From: an uncultured Opitutia bacterium
GTDB lineage: Bacteria > Verrucomicrobiota > Verrucomicrobiia > Opitutales > Opitutaceae
DNA: 64,000 bases
Assembly (NCBI GenBank): GCA_903859715.1
Contig: CAIONS010000056.1
Location: 1-64,000 of the forward strand
Reading direction: 5' to 3'
The notes beneath the pieces were generated by a model. That model was not told where the DNA came from. It saw nothing but the letters and a program-made list of their open reading frames with translations, and did no database searches. Position 1 is the first letter of the stretch; every line of letters begins with the position of its first letter. This document shows positions 53,072 to 61,800 of the stretch, piece by piece. A program made the translations under genes and the position numbers.

Positions 53072-54274
53072 ATGAAACGCCGCCGCGTTAAAATCACCGG
53101 GATCGGATTCGTCACCCCGGCCGGGATCGGCAAGGAGGCCTTCTGGCAGGGCATCCTCGAGCCGGTAAGCCGCGTGACGCCGGCGAAAAAATTCCCGGAG
53201 GAAGCGGGACCCTTCGTGGCGGCGGAAGTGAAGGGGTTTCACCTCGAAGACCACGCCAAGGGTTTCAACAGCAAGCGCATGCCGCGCCACACCCAGTTCG
53301 CGCTGGCGGCGGCGGCGCTGGCGGCGGCCGATGCCGGCCTGACGTTGCCGAAACTCCGGGGCAAAGGCGCGCTCATCATGATCGGCGCAACGCTGATGGA
53401 CTTTGGCGTGATCAACAAAGGCGTGGATATCATCGTGCGCAAAGGCCCGAACAACGCCCTTCCGACGTCCGTGGCCACGGCGCTGGTCAGCGCCATCGGC
53501 GCAGCCGTGAGCGAGGCGATCGGCGGCACTACGCGCACGATGTCGCTGCAGAGTGCCTGCTGCTCCGGGTTGGATGCGATTGGCCGGGCGGCGGACATGA
53601 TTGCGAATGGCGAGGCCGAGATCGCGGTCTGCGGGGGGGCGGAAGCGCCGCTCTATTTCCATCCTATGCTGGAGCTGAAGCTGGCCGGGCTCGCGCCGGG
53701 CAACCCGGATCACGCGGAGCGGCAGTGCCGTCCCTTTGATCTCTGGCGTACCACGGGAGTGATTGGCGAGGGATCGTGCGTCATGATCCTTGAGTCAGAG
53801 GAAAGCGACCGTCCCGGCTATGCCTATGTGGGCGGTTACGGCTATGCCTCGGATCCGGCGGCCGCGCCCTGCCTGGGCATGATGGAGTCGATGCGGCTGG
53901 CGCTGGCCAATTCGGGTCTGCGCCCGGGTCAGATCGAATGCATCAGTGCGTGGGGCCCGGGACACAAGGTGCTGGATGCCGCGGAAGCGCAGATGCTCGA
54001 GAAGTTTTTTGGACCGGACCTGCCTTTCATCCCCACAGTTTCCCTCAAGGGCGCGGTGGGCAACCCGCTGGGCGCCGCGGGCGCCATCCAAGTCGGCTGC
54101 GCGGCGCTGGGCATCCGGCTCGGGGCCATTCCTCCCACCGTGAATTGGGAGCATCCGGATCCTTCGTGCCTGCTGAATCTTAGTGCCAAACCCCGGTTTA
54201 TTGCGCACGACAATGCGCTGATCAACGCGCACGGACTTTCGGGGACAAACGCATGCCTGGTTCTCATCCGATAA
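53072..54274 (+). CDS. Beta-ketoacyl synthase-like protein with atypical active site
   Basis: A 400-residue FabF-fold protein. The nucleophile Cys163 is intact (SLQSACCSGLDAIGRAADMI), and so is Lys326 (SLKGAVG). At the first catalytic His position, where FabF has AHGTST, this protein has SAWGPGH (Trp294). At the second, where FabF has GHLLGAAG, it has GNPLGAAG (Asn331). The C-terminal GLSGTNACLVL matches the GFGGTN end. Without either His, normal decarboxylative condensation is doubtful. It may acylate, hydrolyse or bind acyl groups. It starts 7 bases after the receiver-kinase gene and overlaps the next kinase by 22 bases. No acyl carrier protein gene is near. Confidence 0.9.
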   Translation: MKRRRVKITGIGFVTPAGIGKEAFWQGILEPVSRVTPAKKFPEEAGPFVAAEVKGFHLEDHAKGFNSKRMPRHTQFALAAAALAAADAGLTLPKLRGKGALIMIGATLMDFGVINKGVDIIVRKGPNNALPTSVATALVSAIGAAVSEAIGGTTRTMSLQSACCSGLDAIGRAADMIANGEAEIAVCGGAEAPLYFHPMLELKLAGLAPGNPDHAERQCRPFDLWRTTGVIGEGSCVMILESEESDRPGYAYVGGYGYASDPAAAPCLGMMESMRLALANSGLRPGQIECISAWGPGHKVLDAAEAQMLEKFFGPDLPFIPTVSLKGAVGNPLGAAGAIQVGCAALGIRLGAIPPTVNWEHPDPSCLLNLSAKPRFIAHDNALINAHGLSGTNACLVLIR

Positions 54275-56265
54275 CCCTCTATCCAGCCTTGCTGGCGACG
54301 ATCACGGCGGTGGTCGTGGGCTTTGCCGCCATCTGGTCCAATCCGCACCGCCCCATCAACCGGGGATTCTTCAGCGCCTCGCTGCACGTGGCGCTGTGGC
54401 TGGGCTGCCTTTATCTGGCGGTGACGAGTGCCGACGGCCTGTTCTGGCTGCGGATGACCTCGGCGGTCGGCGCCCTGGTGGTGCTGCAGCTTTGGATGGT
54501 GAAGGAGACGGTGATCGGTGGGAGTGAATCGTTCGGGGCGATGGTCTGGCGGAGCCGCTGGTGGTCCCTGCCGACGGTCCTGATCGCGTGCATCTGCTTC
54601 ACGGATTGGTTCATTCCGGGAAGCACCACCCACAGTGCGGCGGAAAAGCAGGTCTACGGACTGGGTTATTACGTTTTTATCATCGGACTGGTCGTGCTGT
54701 ACGGCCTGCTCTGCCGCGAGACAGTGCTGCAGATGCGCGTCCAGAAAGGCGTGGCGCGCCTGGAACTGCAGGTCCTGATGCTGGGCGGAACCGCCACCGC
54801 TTCGGGGGTGGTGGTGCTGATGGCCATGCGGGCGTTGCTGGCGCTGCCGGTACTCATCCGGTTGCAGCCGCTGGTGATCCTTGCGTTCTACACGGCGACC
54901 GTCATCGCCATCACGACCCACCGCATTTTCGATGCGCGGCAGATCATGAAGGTGGGCCTCCAGAAGGTCACGCTCATCGCGCTGGTCGCGGCCATGGCGT
55001 TCCTTGCGGACCTGCTGTTCCAATTTTTCCTGCCGGAGCCGTTCGCGTTCATCGCGACGACGGCGCTGGCACTCTGGTTTGCCTCACTGCTCAACGGCTG
55101 GCTCAACCGCGTGTTTCAATTTTATCCGCAGGACACAGCGGTCCGGCAGGCGGCCTATGCGGTGGCACGGCGGGAAGTGCGCGTGGAAAACCTCGAGCAG
55201 GCCTTTCTCACCGTGCTCAAGGGCTGGGGTCAGACCGATCACGGCCTGGTCCTCTCCGGCGGCGTGGGCTCGTTGCGCGGGGCCGGGGTGGAGTTGCCCG
55301 AGGATTGCTCGGTGCTGAAGACACTGCGGCAGATCCGCTGGGCCACGCCGGAGCGGCTCGCCCGCGAAAAGACGACGCCGGAAAGGGCGGAACTCGGCCG
55401 GTTTTTGACGGAGCACGGCCTCGGAGTGGTGGTGATTGGCGAGGGTCCGACGCTCACGGTGCTGGTCGGTGTGGGCGTCGCGGCGTCGCGGCAGCCGTTT
55501 ACTTACCCGCAGGTGACGCAGCTGACGGAGCTCGCGTCGATCATCGAAAACGCGCTGGAGCGCGCGCATTTCTCCGTGAAGGCGCAGCGCGCCGAGCAGC
55601 TCGCGACGGTCGGCCTGCTGGGCGCGAGCCTGGCGCATGAAATCCGCAATCCGCTGGTCTCGATCAAGGCGTTCGTGCAGCTCCTGCCGCAGCACTATCA
55701 GGACCCGGCCTTCCGCGAAAAATTCTTCCGCCTGATTGGCGATGAAGTCATGCGCATCGACCGGCTGACCGAGCAGCTGCTCGACCTTGCCTCGCCGCGG
55801 GTTTACTCGGCGCAGCTGATCGAGCTGCATCCGGTGCTGCGCTCGAGCCTGGAGCTGGTCGCGGCGAAGGCGGTGGACAAGCGCATCCCATTCCTGACGG
55901 ATTTTCAGGCGACGCCCGATGTGGTGTACACCGATGCGTCGGCGGCGAAGCAGGTGCTGCTCAATCTTTGCTTTAACGCCATCCAGGCGGTGGAGACGCA
56001 TCCGGGCGAGCGTTGGGTGAGGATTTCCACGCGCAACGTGGCCAACGGCGTGGAAGTGTTGCTGGAAGACAGCGGCCCGGGCATCGCGCCGGAAATCCGG
56101 CCCCGGCTGTTCCAGCCTTTTCAATCCACGAAATCTTCCGGCTTTGGGCTTGGACTCGCCATCTGCAGCGACATTCTCGCGGGCCTTGACGCGACCATCA
56201 TGGTTGATCCGGCCCTGCCCGGTCGCGGCGCGACCTTCCGCATCGTCTTTCCATGCCAAGCCTAG
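54253..56265 (+). CDS. Membrane histidine kinase with multi-span N-terminus
   Basis: A 670-residue sensor kinase. The N-terminus (about residues 8-285) carries about eight hydrophobic segments, such as YPALLATITAVVVGFAAIW and VTLIALVAAMAFLADLLFQ. A GAF-like part (about 300-440) follows. The kinase core has SLAHEIRNPLVSIKAFVQLL as H box, LLNLCFNAIQAVETHPGERW as N box, DSGPGIAPEIRPRLFQPFQS as G1 and GFGLGLAICSDILAG as G2. It lies in the operon overlapping both neighbours and is the likely membrane signal input. Confidence 0.93.
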   Translation: MPGSHPITLYPALLATITAVVVGFAAIWSNPHRPINRGFFSASLHVALWLGCLYLAVTSADGLFWLRMTSAVGALVVLQLWMVKETVIGGSESFGAMVWRSRWWSLPTVLIACICFTDWFIPGSTTHSAAEKQVYGLGYYVFIIGLVVLYGLLCRETVLQMRVQKGVARLELQVLMLGGTATASGVVVLMAMRALLALPVLIRLQPLVILAFYTATVIAITTHRIFDARQIMKVGLQKVTLIALVAAMAFLADLLFQFFLPEPFAFIATTALALWFASLLNGWLNRVFQFYPQDTAVRQAAYAVARREVRVENLEQAFLTVLKGWGQTDHGLVLSGGVGSLRGAGVELPEDCSVLKTLRQIRWATPERLAREKTTPERAELGRFLTEHGLGVVVIGEGPTLTVLVGVGVAASRQPFTYPQVTQLTELASIIENALERAHFSVKAQRAEQLATVGLLGASLAHEIRNPLVSIKAFVQLLPQHYQDPAFREKFFRLIGDEVMRIDRLTEQLLDLASPRVYSAQLIELHPVLRSSLELVAAKAVDKRIPFLTDFQATPDVVYTDASAAKQVLLNLCFNAIQAVETHPGERWVRISTRNVANGVEVLLEDSGPGIAPEIRPRLFQPFQSTKSSGFGLGLAICSDILAGLDATIMVDPALPGRGATFRIVFPCQA

Positions 56266-58034
56266 TCATCCTCGCGACCGCCGACGCCGTCCTAGCCGAC
56301 GCGTGGGAGCGCCAGCTGCCGCCGGGTCGGTCCGCCCTGCGGCTGACGCCGCAGAGCTTCCCATCGGGCACGTCGCCCGGGTTTGCCGCCGTGGTGGTGC
56401 TGGATGCCGCGACCGAATCGGCGTTGCCGCCGTCACTCGCCAAAAGCCCGACCATTTATGTCGGCGAACCGCGCAGCCTGCCCTACGAGCAGGCGCGCAT
56501 GACGGGCCGGGCGCGGGTTTATCTCTCCTATGAGGAAAGCACCACGCGGCTGCGCGAGTTGCTGCCCTTGGTGGAGGAGGTGGCGGAGAAGCAGTCGATG
56601 GTCGAGTTGCTCACCGAGAAGGCCCGCCGGGCCGAGCCTGCGCGGTTGCCCGCCCGGGCTTCCGCGGCCGGCGATGCGGCCGAGTTGTGGGATTTTCTGG
56701 AAGGCGCGGTGGAGAATCTCGACACGCGGGACCGGCTCATCGCCGAGTTTCGCCGGGCCTCGCGCCAGATGCTGCGGGCGTCGCACGCGGTGTTTTTCCT
56801 GCGGGAAGCCGACGGATTCCGGGCGGACCGTGGCACCTCGTTTTTCTCGGTGGATGATCCGCTGGTGGGGCTGCTGGAGAATCACCCGGCGGTGATTGAT
56901 GGCGCGAATTGGGAGGGTCCGGCGGATCCCGTGGCGGAACTGGCGGTGCGCAACCGGCTCGCGCTGTGGGGCGCCCGGCTGCTGGTGCCGATCCACGACA
57001 ATGGACGTCTGCTCGGCCTCATCGCGCTGGGCGTGAGAGATGACGGCGAGCCCTACGAGGAGGCCGACCGGACGCGCGCGGTGTTCTTCGCCCGCCTGCT
57101 GCGGCATTTTCTCGCGAAGTCGGCCCAGTTGAGCCGGCTGCACCAACTGGCTGAGCAAACCCGGCTGGGCGCCAAGTATCTGCCCAGCACCTTGGTGCTG
57201 GCCCCGGATGAGAGCGTGCCGCGCCATGTGCCGCTCGTGGTGCGCGACCTGATCGGTCAGGCGCGCCGTTCGCGTGAAGTCGCCCGCGTGGTGCCGGCGG
57301 CCGGACAGCCTTTCCGGGCCAGTGCGGGGCTGGTGGCCGAGACTGGCGGCGTCTGGGCTTTCTGGGAGGAAGCGAGCGGAGAGGTTCACGATGCGGCGTC
57401 ACGGCAGCGGGCCAACCGCCGCAACCTGCTGCGCGAACTTGCGCTGACCCTCAGCCATGAACTGGGCAACGCGCTCGTCTCGCTCGCGACCTTCCGTCAG
57501 AGCACGCCCGAGCAACCGCTGTCGGCGCCGCTGCTCGAGACGGTCAAGAGTGACATCGTGAAGCTCGAGGCCCTGAACCGGCACGTGGGGCTGATGCATG
57601 CCCTGCATGAATCCGATGTGACGCCCACGGATGTCCGCGAGCTGGCCCAGACCATCGGTCACTCGCTGGGAGTGCGCGTGGAGGTGGGTCCGGATCCCGT
57701 GGTACTGGCGGTTAGCAAGAAGTTGCTCGATTTCGCCCTGCGGTCGCTCATTGCCACGATCACTGAAAATCGCGGCGAACTCGGGACGAAGGAGCTTTCG
57801 TTGCAGGTGCGCTCGACCGGAACCGGGGCGGATCTCACGGCTTTGTTTTCCATCAAGGGGCGGCAGCTTGAACTGGAGGGCATCCTGCCTGAGCCGATGG
57901 AAGGGGCGGTGCCCAACCAAGGGCGGCTCGGGGTCTTTCTGGCCAAGGAAATCATCCGCCTGCACCACGGTGAAATCCATGCAGGGCCGGGCATGGAGGG
58001 TACGGAAATTCTGCTCTCCCTGCGCAAATGGTGA
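56253..58034 (+). CDS. GAF-type histidine kinase-like protein, degenerate ATPase
   Basis: A 593-residue soluble protein. The N-terminal about 130 residues resemble a receiver-like fold. A GAF-like domain lies at about 170-290 (WGARLLVPIHDNGRLLGLIA). A DHp-like helix with LTLSHELGNALVSLATFRQ (His and Asn of an H box) precedes a divergent ATPase. I see no clear N box or DxGxG, only a GQLGVFLAKEIIRLHHGEIH-like segment (GRLGVFLAKEIIRLHHGEI). It may be a phosphotransfer or pseudo-kinase partner of the two kinases upstream. It overlaps both neighbours. Confidence 0.85.
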   Translation: MPSLVILATADAVLADAWERQLPPGRSALRLTPQSFPSGTSPGFAAVVVLDAATESALPPSLAKSPTIYVGEPRSLPYEQARMTGRARVYLSYEESTTRLRELLPLVEEVAEKQSMVELLTEKARRAEPARLPARASAAGDAAELWDFLEGAVENLDTRDRLIAEFRRASRQMLRASHAVFFLREADGFRADRGTSFFSVDDPLVGLLENHPAVIDGANWEGPADPVAELAVRNRLALWGARLLVPIHDNGRLLGLIALGVRDDGEPYEEADRTRAVFFARLLRHFLAKSAQLSRLHQLAEQTRLGAKYLPSTLVLAPDESVPRHVPLVVRDLIGQARRSREVARVVPAAGQPFRASAGLVAETGGVWAFWEEASGEVHDAASRQRANRRNLLRELALTLSHELGNALVSLATFRQSTPEQPLSAPLLETVKSDIVKLEALNRHVGLMHALHESDVTPTDVRELAQTIGHSLGVRVEVGPDPVVLAVSKKLLDFALRSLIATITENRGELGTKELSLQVRSTGTGADLTALFSIKGRQLELEGILPEPMEGAVPNQGRLGVFLAKEIIRLHHGEIHAGPGMEGTEILLSLRKW

Positions 58035-58867
58035 CGCTGCTGGACTCCCTGCGCGAGTGGATGAAGGACCAGCCGGATGTCCGCGTGGCGGCCGTGTTTG
58101 GTTCGCACGCGCGCTCCCTGTCGGGCGAAGGCCAGCCGGCGGATCCCTGGTCGGATGTCGACCTGCAGATTGTGACCACGCAACCGGGCCGGTATCGCGA
58201 CCGGGCTTGGACCGCGCAGCTCAAGGGCCAGGAACTGCACGCGTATGCGGTGCGGCCGGTATTCGGCGGAGTCCAGAAAGTCACGGCGCTGTTCTCCGGC
58301 GGCGAGGCGGATTTTGTGATCATCCCGTATCGCCGGCTCTGGCTGGGCCGGCTGGCGTTCAGCCTAGGCCTGCACAAGCGCGTGCCCGGCATCCAGCGCG
58401 GGCTGGGGGAGTTTGCCCTGGTGATGAGCTTCGGGCAGAAGGTGCTGAAGGGCGGTCCCGGCTGGCAGCAATTTTACACGCGGGCGGTGAAGGAAGTGCC
58501 GCTGGCCCATCTCACGGACGAGGATGCGATCGCACTCGGCGAAGGTGCCTATGTGGATGCGACGTCGATCCTCGGAAAACTGGCCCGGGGAGAGTTCGTG
58601 GCCGTGCAGCGCTGGCTGCACCGCTCGCTGATCGAGACCAATTTCCGGATCATGCACGAGCTGCGGGTGCGCAAGGGATTGGTTTCATATCCCGACGGCC
58701 GCCGCGTCGAGCAGCTGCTGAGCCCGGAGGAACTCGCGCTCGTGCGCTTTGAAGTGGGCCTGAACGAGGCGTCGTTGCGTGCCGCGATTTTTGCCTCGCT
58801 GGCGGGCACGCGGAAGCTGCTGACGGAACTCACGGGCAAGGTTCCGACCTGGCCGGAGCTGAGATAG
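58028..58867 (+). CDS. Nucleotidyltransferase of the aminoglycoside 6-adenylyltransferase type
   Basis: A 279-residue nucleotidyltransferase. FGSHARSLSGEGQPADPWSD leads into DVDLQIVTT, the GS-x(n)-DxD pattern with a metal Asp pair, and GGEADFVIIPY holds the third acidic residue. The helical C-terminal half (ATSILGKLARGEFVAVQRWL) fits the AadE-like family. Whether it modifies an antibiotic or a cellular target is unknown. It overlaps the upstream kinase-like gene by 7 bases and closes the operon. Confidence 0.85.
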   Translation: MVTLLDSLREWMKDQPDVRVAAVFGSHARSLSGEGQPADPWSDVDLQIVTTQPGRYRDRAWTAQLKGQELHAYAVRPVFGGVQKVTALFSGGEADFVIIPYRRLWLGRLAFSLGLHKRVPGIQRGLGEFALVMSFGQKVLKGGPGWQQFYTRAVKEVPLAHLTDEDAIALGEGAYVDATSILGKLARGEFVAVQRWLHRSLIETNFRIMHELRVRKGLVSYPDGRRVEQLLSPEELALVRFEVGLNEASLRAAIFASLAGTRKLLTELTGKVPTWPELR

Positions 58868-58871
58868 GATT

Positions 58872-58952
58872 GATCGTGGAAACGCGGAGGGGCGGAAACA
58901 CGGAAATCAGCCGATTGGGTCAGCGCTTCCGCTCCTCCGCGTTTCCGCGATC
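58872..58952. repeat. GCGGAAACGCGG palindromic repeat
   Basis: Left arm GATCGTGGAAACGCGGAGGG and right arm CCTCCGCGTTTCCGCGATC, with about 30 bases between them. It lies after the operon and before the convergent ABC gene and could double as a terminator. Confidence 0.85.
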
Positions 58953-58957
58953 AGCCT

Positions 58958-59953
58958 TCACGCCTGGGACTGGAACAGTTCGGTGATCACGTCCTCGAGG
59001 GGAACGTCCTCGATCGTGATGTCGGCGACGGGGCCGGTGCTGAGGACTTCCTGGGAGACGGCGACGACCTTGTCGCTGGGCACGCACAGGGTGAATTTAC
59101 CATCGTCCGCGCGGGTGGTGGTGCCGTAGCGGGACTGCCAGGTGTCGGGAAAGGCGCCGGCGAGCGCGCCCTCGGCGAGGGCCGGCAGAAAGGTGATGAT
59201 CTTTTTGCGGGCGCCGCCGGCGTTTTCCAGGCGGTCGAGGGCGCCATCGTAGATTTTGGAGCCCTTGTGGATGACGATCACGCGTTCGCAGAGTTCCTTG
59301 ATGTCGGCCATGTAATGGCTCGTGAGGAGGATGGTGACGCGGTAGCGGCGGTTGTAATCGCGCAGGAACTGGCGGACGGCCTTCTGCGAGACGACGTCCA
59401 AGCCGATGGTCGGCTCGTCAAGGAAGAGCACGCGGGGGCGGTGGATGAGCGCGGCGATGAGCTCCATCTTCATGCGCTCGCCGAGCGAGAGTTCGCGGAC
59501 CATGACGTTGAGCTTCTTCTCCACGTCGAGCAGCTTGACGAGTTCATCCAGCGACGTCTGGTACTGGTCCTGCGGCAGTCCATAGATGGCGCGCAGCAGG
59601 TTGAAGGACTCGATGGCGGGGAGGTCCCACCAGAGCTGGTTTTTCTGGCCGAGCACGAGGGCGAAGATGCGCCGGTAGGCGTTCTCGCGCTTGGTGGGGT
59701 CGAAGCCGGCGACGCGCGCGGTCCCGCTCGTCGGGTAAATCAGGCCCGAGAGCATCTTCAATGTCGTGGTCTTGCCCGCGCCGTTGGGGCCGAGGAAGCC
59801 GACGAATTCACCCTCGGCGATGTCGAAGGAAATGTCCTTGGCCGCGGCGGTTTCCTCGAACTCGCGCTTGAAGAGTCCCTTCACGCCGCCCCAGAAGCCG
59901 GGTTGTTTCTTGTAGGTGCGGAAAACACGGGTGAGCTGGCGGACTTCGATCAT
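58958..59953 (-). CDS. ABC transporter ATP-binding protein (ABC-2 type)
   Basis: A 331-residue ATPase. Walker A is FLGPNGAGKTTTLKMLSG, the signature ELSLGERMKMELIAAL and Walker B RVLFLDEPTIGLDV, with the H loop in LLTSHYMADI. The start MIEVRQLTRVFRTYKKQPGF at 59953 is preferred. The insertion before Walker A (GLFKREFEETAAAKDI) marks a subgroup that works with two ABC-2 permeases. None is adjacent, so the partners are elsewhere. Confidence 0.92.
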   Translation of the reverse strand: MIEVRQLTRVFRTYKKQPGFWGGVKGLFKREFEETAAAKDISFDIAEGEFVGFLGPNGAGKTTTLKMLSGLIYPTSGTARVAGFDPTKRENAYRRIFALVLGQKNQLWWDLPAIESFNLLRAIYGLPQDQYQTSLDELVKLLDVEKKLNVMVRELSLGERMKMELIAALIHRPRVLFLDEPTIGLDVVSQKAVRQFLRDYNRRYRVTILLTSHYMADIKELCERVIVIHKGSKIYDGALDRLENAGGARKKIITFLPALAEGALAGAFPDTWQSRYGTTTRADDGKFTLCVPSDKVVAVSQEVLSTGPVADITIEDVPLEDVITELFQSQA

Positions 59954-60011
59954 CGGGAGGGAAAGTAGCGGGCAGCGGGTAACCGGTAGCGAGTAGATTT
60001 TTCCCGGGTGC

Positions 60012-60716
60012 TCAGTTGGATTCCCTTGGAACCGTGGTTTCGGCGATGGCGCGCAGAAACGCGGCATGATCAGTAAAGTCGGGCAGCACATGCGAGGTGC
60101 CGAGCGTCCGCAGCCGGGACGCATGCGCGCCCTGGCCGATGCCGACCAAGGGCCAGCGAATTTCCCGGCAGGCTTTAACGTCCCAAACCCCGTCGCCAAT
60201 ATAAACGATCCGATCAAACGCGATGCCGCCATGGTGGGCCGAGGCGCGGGCCAGGGAAGCACGCATGATCTCGGTGCGAATGTGCGACGCTTCGCAGAAT
60301 GCGGCGGGCAGCGACTCGAACGGGATGCGCGCGGTCTTGAGCTTGTGCCGTGCAGTGGCCTCCCAATCGCCGGAGGCGATCGCCACGGCATATCCGGCCG
60401 CCTGCAGGGCCTCGACGCACGCAGCCGCACCGGGAATCTCCCCGGTACCCCGGCCGTGGCGGACGTGCAGGCCGTCCATCAGCTCGATCATGCGTTGCTG
60501 CACAGCGCGCGACTCGGCGGCGGTGGGCGCGTGGCCGCGGGCCGTGCGGACGATCTGCTCCAGGCAGTAGGACGAACTGGCGTGTGCATAGGACTCCCAG
60601 TCTGTGACCACGGACGTCAGGCCGAGCGCCTGCTCGATGGCGAGGACGTAGCAATTGGCATCGAGGGCAAAGCTGTCGGTCAGCGTGCCGTCCATGTCGA
60701 ACATCACGAGATTCAT
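60012..60716 (-). CDS. HAD-family phosphatase
   Basis: A 234-residue haloacid-dehalogenase hydrolase. Motif I is FDMDGTLTDSFAL, motif II IASGDWEATARHKL and motif IV IVYIGDGVWDVKACRE. The cap helices (residues 20-85) resemble phosphoglycolate phosphatase-like proteins. Substrate unknown. It lies 58 bases upstream of the ABC gene on the same strand. Confidence 0.88.
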   Translation of the reverse strand: MNLVMFDMDGTLTDSFALDANCYVLAIEQALGLTSVVTDWESYAHASSSYCLEQIVRTARGHAPTAAESRAVQQRMIELMDGLHVRHGRGTGEIPGAAACVEALQAAGYAVAIASGDWEATARHKLKTARIPFESLPAAFCEASHIRTEIMRASLARASAHHGGIAFDRIVYIGDGVWDVKACREIRWPLVGIGQGAHASRLRTLGTSHVLPDFTDHAAFLRAIAETTVPRESN

Positions 60717-60737
60717 GGAAGCGACGCGGTCCTGGAA

Positions 60738-60857
60738 AAATTCGAAAGTAGAAATCCGAAATTCGAAATGATCCGGGCCCTTGCCAGGGAACGTTCGGAT
60801 TTGAGGTCGAGTTTCGGGTGCTTCATTCGAATTTTGGGTTTCTATCTTCGAATTTCA
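60738..60857. repeat. TTCGAAATCCGAAATT palindromic repeat
   Basis: Left arm AATTCGAAAGTAGAAATCCG and on to AAATTCGAAAT. The right arm ATTCGAATTTTGGGTTTCTA continues to TCTTCGAATTTC. The same family is the outer pair of 38111-38337 and occurs inside batB/C. Confidence 0.8.
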
Positions 60858-60859
60858 AC

Positions 60860-61642
60860 TCAGGCGTGTCCGAGCTTCGTGTAATCCAGGACGGAGTGGC
60901 TGATGTGACCGGCGGCGAGGGCGGCGCGGTCCGTCAGTGGAGAGGCGGGAGAGAGGTCTTCGCCATGGCGGAAGATGAGGCGGTGGGTGCCGTCGTCGCC
61001 AGCCGGGCTGAACAGGCGGGGGACGAGGACCTGCGCAGGCACAGTGCGGTGAACCGCAGGATGTCCGTGATGCGGGTAGGGAAAGTTTACGTTGTGGACG
61101 ACGAAACGTCGGGCTGCAGTGCTGGCCACAAATTCGGGCACCAGCTGGGCCGCGCGGGAAGCAGAGGTGACGACCGAGGCCAGGAGTTCGTTGTCGGGCT
61201 GGTCGTTTTGCGCCTTCAGGCGATCGTAGGTTTCCACCGTGAGATCCTGGGAAAACGCGATGGCGGGCAGGCCATGGAGTGCGCCTTCCCAAGCGCCGGC
61301 GATGGTACCGCTGGCGATGATGAAGCCGAGGCTGGCATTGAGGCCGACGTTGATGCCCGAGACAACGGCCTCGGGCCGCGCACCGGGCGGAAGCAAGTGA
61401 TCGAGGGCGATGTTGACGGCGTCGCTGGGTGTGCCGTCGACGATCCACGTGGGGCAGCCGAGCCCGCGGTCGCCGATGGCGGCATGGACGGGACGGTTGC
61501 GCGACTTGGCGGCGCCGACCCAGCTTTGCTCGTGTTTGGGTGCGACGACATAAAGGTCATGGCCGGCCTGCCGCAAAGCGTGGACGAGTTCGTGGAGAAA
61601 GACGCTGTTGATGCCGTCGTCGTTGGTGATGAGAAGCCTCAT
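60860..61642 (-). CDS. surE: 5'-nucleotidase SurE
   Basis: A 260-residue stationary-phase survival phosphatase acting on nucleoside 5'-monophosphates. LLITNDDGINSVFLHELVHA contains the Asp-Asp metal pair, VVAPKHEQSWVGAAKS the Ser loop and VVSGINVGLNASLG the Asn ligand. GTIAGAWEGALHGLPAIAFS follows as expected. It starts upstream of a strong hairpin and is probably transcribed on its own. Confidence 0.93.
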   Translation of the reverse strand: MRLLITNDDGINSVFLHELVHALRQAGHDLYVVAPKHEQSWVGAAKSRNRPVHAAIGDRGLGCPTWIVDGTPSDAVNIALDHLLPPGARPEAVVSGINVGLNASLGFIIASGTIAGAWEGALHGLPAIAFSQDLTVETYDRLKAQNDQPDNELLASVVTSASRAAQLVPEFVASTAARRFVVHNVNFPYPHHGHPAVHRTVPAQVLVPRLFSPAGDDGTHRLIFRHGEDLSPASPLTDRAALAAGHISHSVLDYTKLGHA

Positions 61643-61685
61643 GAAGGCTTCCAGCTGTAGGGGTTAAGCGACAGGCTGTAAGCCT

Positions 61686-61716
61686 AAAGTTTTCCGGGCC
61701 GAGCCCGGAAAACTTT
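61686..61716. terminator. Perfect 14-pair palindrome, probable terminator
   Basis: AAAGTTTTCCGGGC and GCCCGGAAAACTTT with a three-base CGA loop. With A and T at both ends it can end transcripts in either direction. It lies upstream of surE and downstream of the large surface-protein gene. Confidence 0.75.
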
Positions 61717-61763
61717 TGGAGATTGCAGATCGTAGTTGGGAGATCGGTTTCGGCCGCCTCCGC

Positions 61764-61792
61764 CCGTTTGTCACCTATTGGGTGACAAACGG
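61764..61792 (-). terminator. Hairpin after the surface-protein gene
   Basis: CCGTTTGTCACC and GGTGACAAACGG form a perfect 12-pair stem with a short TATTG loop, nine bases past the stop. No T-run follows on the minus strand, so the A/T-flanked hairpin at 61686 may be the true terminator. Confidence 0.55.
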
Positions 61793-61800
61793 ACAAGCGC

